Positions 60,661-64,000 of a DNA stretch of 64,000 bases are shown here, piece after piece. Position 1 is the stretch's first letter; each line of letters opens with the position of its first letter. Made by a program: the position numbers and the translations under genes. The notes under the pieces are model-generated. The model did no database searches. It saw nothing but the letters and a program-made list of their open reading frames with translations, and had not been told where the DNA came from. This DNA is from Nocardioides sp. SR21 (GTDB taxonomy: Bacteria; Actinomycetota; Actinomycetes; Propionibacteriales; Nocardioidaceae), in assembly GCF_022761125.1 (NCBI RefSeq), contig NZ_JAKWJR010000005.1:1-64000 (forward strand), given 5' to 3'.

Positions 60661-62106
60661 GTGGAGCAGAGCACCTCGGACCTCAGCATCGCGTGGCGAG
60701 GCGTGGTGGACGACCTCCAACCGAACCAGCGGGCCTGGCTGCGCGCCAGCGAACCGGTGACCCTGCACGAGAGCACCGCGATCGTCGCGGTCCCCAACGA
60801 CTTCACCCGCAACCAGCTCGAGGGCCGGCTGCGCGCCCAGCTGGAGGACGCGCTCACCGTGAGGTTCGGTCGCGAGATCCGGATCGCGGTGACGGTGAAC
60901 CCCCAGCTCGAGGAGCTGGTCACCGCCCCGGCGCCCGCGGACCTCACCGATCCGTCGACAAGTCAAGAAAGCGACATGTCGACAAATGAGGTGGAGACCG
61001 TCTCCCCCGCACCCGTGCCGGCGGCGTCGCTGCCGAGCGACTCCGGTGCCCGCCCCGCGAACGCGCTCGAGACCCGCCTCAACCCCAAGTACACGTTCGA
61101 GACCTTCGTCATCGGCTCGTCCAACCGCTTCCCCCACGCGGCCGCCGTCGCCGTCGCGGAGGCGCCGGGCAAGGCGTACAACCCGCTGCTCGTCTACGGC
61201 GACTCGGGACTCGGCAAGACCCACCTCCTGCACGCGATCGGTCACTACGTCCGCTCCCTCTACACCGGCGCCAAGGTGCGCTACGTGTCGAGCGAGGAGT
61301 TCACCAACGAGTTCATCAACGCGATCCGCGACGACCGGCAGGACCGGTTCAAGCGCCGCTACCGCGACGTCGACGTGCTGCTGATCGACGACATCCAGTT
61401 CCTGGAGGGGAAGACCCAGACGCAGGAGGAGTTCTTCCACACGTTCAACACCCTCCACAACGCCAACAAGCAGATCGTGCTCACCTCGGACCGCGCGCCC
61501 AAGCGGCTGGAGGCGCTCGAGGACCGGCTGCGCAACCGGTTCGAGTGGGGCCTCATCACCGACGTTCAGCCGCCCGACCTCGAGACCCGGATCGCGATCC
61601 TGCGCAAGAAGGCCGCGATGGACCGGCTCACCGCGCCGCCGGACGTGCTCGAGTTCATCGCGTCGAAGATCCAGACCAACATCCGCGAGCTCGAGGGTGC
61701 GCTGATCCGGGTCACCGCCTTCGCGAACCTCAACCGCCAGGAGGTCGACATGACCCTGGCCGAGATCGTCCTCAAGGACCTGATCCCCGAGGGCGGCGAG
61801 CCGGAGATCACCGCCGCGCTGATCATCGCCCAGACCGCGGCGTACTTCGGGCTCTCGATCGAAGAGCTCACGGGGCCCAGCCGCGGCCGGCACCTGGTGA
61901 TGGCCCGTCAGATCGCGATGTACCTCTGCCGCGAGCTCACCGACCTGTCGCTGCCCAAGATCGGCGCCCAGTTCGGCAACCGCGACCACACGACGGTGAT
62001 GTACGCCGACCGGAAGATCAACCAGCTGCTCGCCGAGCGCCGTGCCGTCTTCAACCAGGTCAGCGAGCTCACCAACCGGGTCAAGCTGCAGGCCCGCCAG
62101 GCCTGA
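60661..62106 (+). CDS. dnaA: chromosomal replication initiator DnaA
   Basis: This 481-aa AAA+ initiator melts oriC. Domain I (~1-85) carries the DnaB/partner-binding fold, domain II is a Pro/Ser linker (~88-125), domain III the ATPase (Walker [17 protein letters not shown]; Walker [13 protein letters not shown]; sensor [11 protein letters not shown]) and domain IV the DNA-binding helix ([17 protein letters not shown]). GTG 60661 is chosen because TAGGAAG lies eight bases upstream. GTG 60652 is only nine bases earlier and is less likely. Length is typical of actinobacteria, with a shorter linker than Streptomyces. Confidence 0.97.
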   Translation: MEQSTSDLSIAWRGVVDDLQPNQRAWLRASEPVTLHESTAIVAVPNDFTRNQLEGRLRAQLEDALTVRFGREIRIAVTVNPQLEELVTAPAPADLTDPSTSQESDMSTNEVETVSPAPVPAASLPSDSGARPANALETRLNPKYTFETFVIGSSNRFPHAAAVAVAEAPGKAYNPLLVYGDSGLGKTHLLHAIGHYVRSLYTGAKVRYVSSEEFTNEFINAIRDDRQDRFKRRYRDVDVLLIDDIQFLEGKTQTQEEFFHTFNTLHNANKQIVLTSDRAPKRLEALEDRLRNRFEWGLITDVQPPDLETRIAILRKKAAMDRLTAPPDVLEFIASKIQTNIRELEGALIRVTAFANLNRQEVDMTLAEIVLKDLIPEGGEPEITAALIIAQTAAYFGLSIEELTGPSRGRHLVMARQIAMYLCRELTDLSLPKIGAQFGNRDHTTVMYADRKINQLLAERRAVFNQVSELTNRVKLQARQA

Positions 62107-62507
62107 CGTCGGCCCGATCGGCCCGATCCGTGTCGTTCCCCAGCTGTGGACGACCTGTGGGTGGCCGTCACTCGCCGCGGGAGAAGCTGTGGACGAGCGG
62201 TCCGAACACCGATGCGCGCACCGCCGCCTCCACACGATCGCCGAGTCGTTCATTTGTCGTTCCACAATCACTGTGCACCGGACGAACCGCACCTGACCTG
62301 CGGAAACAGTGGTTATCCACAGATTCCACCGCTCCTATTACTCCGACCTACCTCTAGACATCTCGATCGCCCGTGAACATCCACCCGGGCCCCTTCCTGG
62401 GGACAACTCCCGGACGTCCCCGCTGCATGGCAGGATGCGCATCCCAAGATTTCTCCCGAGATCTGTAGTTCCTGACCCGTAGTTCCGACAGAACCGAAGG
62501 AACCATC
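62107..62507. other. origin of replication oriC
   Basis: This 401-bp dnaA-dnaN spacer is the expected actinobacterial origin. DnaA-type boxes include TGTGGACGA at 62145-62153 and 62188-62196, a TCGTTCCACA near 62257-62266, and the perfect TTATCCACA at 62313-62321. An AT-richer stretch follows (62312-62360) with TATTACTCC and CTCTAGA. The right end holds a dnaN leader. Location, boxes and AT-rich segment support oriC, but function is not shown. Confidence 0.8.
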
Positions 62508-63647
62508 GTGAAGTTCCGCGTCGAGCGCGACGTCCTGGCCGATGCCGTCGCGTGGGCTGCCCGCAGCCTCCCGGTACGCCCCAGCGTCCCCGTCCTGGCC
62601 GGTCTGCTCATCGAGGCGACCGACGAGGGCCTGGTGCTCTCCACCTTCGACTACGAGACCTCCGCGCGAGCCACCCTCGCCGCCGAGGTCAGCGACGAGG
62701 GCCGTGCCCTGGTCAGCGGTCGGTTGCTCGCCGACATCTGCCGCAGCCTGCCCGCGAAGCCGGTCGAGATGGTGCTCGACGGTGCCCGCGTCTCGCTCAC
62801 CTGTGGCTCCGCCCGGTTCAGCCTCCAGACGATGCCCGTCGAGGACTACCCGAGCCTGCCGGACATGCCGGCCGCGACGGGGACGGTGGCGAGCGAGGCG
62901 TTCGCCCACGCCGTCGCCCAGGCGGTCACGGCCGCGGGCCGTGACGACATGCTGCCGGTGCTGACCGGCGTCCGCATCGAGATCGACGGCTCGACGATCT
63001 CGCTGCTCGCCACCGACCGCTTCCGCCTCTCGCACCGCGAGCTCGACTGGAGCCCGCGCACTCCCGACGAGTCCGCGGCCGCGCTGGTCCCGGCCCGCGT
63101 GCTAGGCGACACCGCCAAGTCGCTGACGGCGGGCGGCGAGGTGACCATCGCGCTGGCGAGCACCGGCAGCGGCGAGGGGATCATCGGCTTCGAGGGGCAC
63201 GCGCCGGGCGGTCTGCGCCGTACGACGACCCGCCTCCTCGACGGCGAGTTCCCGAAGGTCCGCAGCCTCTTCCCGAGCGAGCACCAGACCACGGCCCTGG
63301 TCGACCGCGCCGCGCTGATCGAGTCGGTCAAGCGCGTCTCGCTCGTCGCGGAGCGCAACACGGCGGTCCAGCTCGCGTTCAGCGACGGCGTGCTGACCCT
63401 GGACGCCGGCTCCGGCGACGAGGCCCAGGCATCGGAGTCGATCGAGGCGAGCATCAACGGCGAGGACATCACCACGGGGTTCAACCCGCAGTTCCTCCTC
63501 GACGGGCTCACCGCCATCGAGCAGCAGGTCGTCGAGCTCGCGTTCACGCAGGCCTCCAAGCCGGTCGTGATCAGCGGCTCGGTGGCGGACGGGGAGACCG
63601 ACCCCGCGTTCCGCTACCTGCTGATGCCGCGCCGCCTGCTCTCCTGA
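62508..63647 (+). CDS. dnaN: DNA polymerase III sliding clamp
   Basis: This 379-aa beta clamp encircles DNA and holds the polymerase. The N-terminus KFRVERDVLADAVAWAARSLPVRP is typical. Three similar domains are visible, with conserved ending FRYLLMPRRLL. GTG has GAAGGA upstream. It follows oriC and is followed by gnd rather than recF; recF-type genes usually follow within a few genes in the group. Length is normal. Confidence 0.97.
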   Translation: MKFRVERDVLADAVAWAARSLPVRPSVPVLAGLLIEATDEGLVLSTFDYETSARATLAAEVSDEGRALVSGRLLADICRSLPAKPVEMVLDGARVSLTCGSARFSLQTMPVEDYPSLPDMPAATGTVASEAFAHAVAQAVTAAGRDDMLPVLTGVRIEIDGSTISLLATDRFRLSHRELDWSPRTPDESAAALVPARVLGDTAKSLTAGGEVTIALASTGSGEGIIGFEGHAPGGLRRTTTRLLDGEFPKVRSLFPSEHQTTALVDRAALIESVKRVSLVAERNTAVQLAFSDGVLTLDAGSGDEAQASESIEASINGEDITTGFNPQFLLDGLTAIEQQVVELAFTQASKPVVISGSVADGETDPAFRYLLMPRRLLS

Positions 63648-63664
63648 GGCGTCACCCACAGGGC

Positions 63665-63670
63665 TAGGGT
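63665..63670 (+). promoter_or_regulatory. -10 hexamer of gnd
   Basis: TAGGGT is six bases before the gnd ATG. The distance fits a leaderless promoter. The gene begins only 29 bases after the dnaN stop. Confidence 0.55.
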
Positions 63671-63676
63671 CGCGGT

Positions 63677-64000
63677 ATGGAACTTGGACTCGTCGGTCTC
63701 GGCAAGATGGGCGGCAACATGCGCACCCGGCTGCGCAACGCCGGGCACACGGTCGTCGGCTACGACCGCAACCCCGACCTGGCAGACGCGGACAGCCTCG
63801 CGGCAATGGTCGACCAGCTCCCCTCACCCAAGGTGGTGTGGGTGATGGTGCCGGCCGGCGACCCGACCCGGGACACGATCCGCGAGCTGGGCGAGCTGCT
63901 CGGCGACGGTGACCTCGTGGTCGACGGCGGCAACTCGAAGTGGACCGACGACCAGGCGAACGCCGCGCAGCTGGCCGAGAAGGGCATCGGCTTCGTCGAC
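63677..64000 (+). CDS. gnd: 6-phosphogluconate dehydrogenase, 3'-truncated by the window edge
   Basis: The first 108 residues of a decarboxylating 6-phosphogluconate dehydrogenase are visible; the enzyme oxidises 6-phosphogluconate to ribulose 5-phosphate. The NAD(P)-binding fold is MELGLVGLGKMGGNMRTRL, with VGYDRNP after beta-2. The substrate-side motif VVDGGNSKWTDD is present. It is in the position seen in Streptomyces, next to dnaN. The GxGxMG-type loop followed by YDRNP after beta-2 fits the short, often NAD-preferring GndA-like form, but cofactor choice is uncertain. Confidence 0.93.
   Translation, partial: MELGLVGLGKMGGNMRTRLRNAGHTVVGYDRNPDLADADSLAAMVDQLPSPKVVWVMVPAGDPTRDTIRELGELLGDGDLVVDGGNSKWTDDQANAAQLAEKGIGFVD

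Overview
The window is high-GC actinobacterial chromosome around the replication origin. Gene order from dnaB to gnd matches the conserved origin region of Streptomyces and, in blocks, Mycobacterium. GC content, frequent GTG starts and many apparently leaderless promoters suggest Nocardioides or another Nocardioidaceae member. The genus is inferred; the actinobacterial placement is secure.

Region by region. (1) 1-9777 is accessory: the 3' end of an IS481-family element, two GNAT acetyltransferases, an alpha/beta hydrolase with a divergent TetR regulator, a septum-formation-type secreted protein, an MFS exporter with a divergent MarR regulator, a secreted RTX-type calcium-binding protein, a Dps protein, and two small membrane proteins (DUF4396, DUF2243), the first behind a CsoR-like copper operator. 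(2) 9786-14963 is the conserved dnaB / rplI-rpsR-ssb-rpsF block plus a MATE exporter. (3) 15130-26884 is a variable insert: a small Ser/Thr kinase, a threonine dehydratase-like enzyme, a DeoR regulator divergent from a DUF4406-type protein, endonuclease IV, a five-gene minus-strand operon (ECF sigma factor, 153-aa protein, S8 peptidase with HHGEPL repeats, TPR-CHAT protease, chagasin-like protein), and a FemX-like / alanine racemase-like pair. (4) 26845-33949 holds a GT87 mannosyltransferase, a class A penicillin-binding protein, an LLM oxidoreductase-hemerythrin fusion, a PadR regulator and inositol-1-phosphate synthase. (5) 34013-41913 carries two tandem giant secreted beta-propeller/Ig-like proteins. 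(6) 42001-64000 is the conserved origin core: cca, DUF6049, murJ, pseudokinase, sigM with its presumed anti-sigma factor, trxB, trxA, GNAT, aminotransferase, plsC, parB, parA, rsmG, jag, yidC, yidD, rnpA, rpmH, dnaA, oriC, dnaN, and the start of gnd. Two parS sites lie inside the parA and rsmG coding sequences, and DnaA boxes flank dnaA.

The best candidate for an undescribed system is the sigma factor / S8 peptidase / CHAT protease / putative I42-inhibitor operon at 18949-24526. It combines two proteases, a dedicated transcription factor and a possible protease inhibitor in one tightly packed unit. Secondary points are three phased operator repeats between the DeoR and DUF4406 genes, a copper-type operator before DUF4396, a 12-bp tandem repeat that starts exactly at a stop codon, and a recurrent TAnnnT motif 6-8 nt before start codons.
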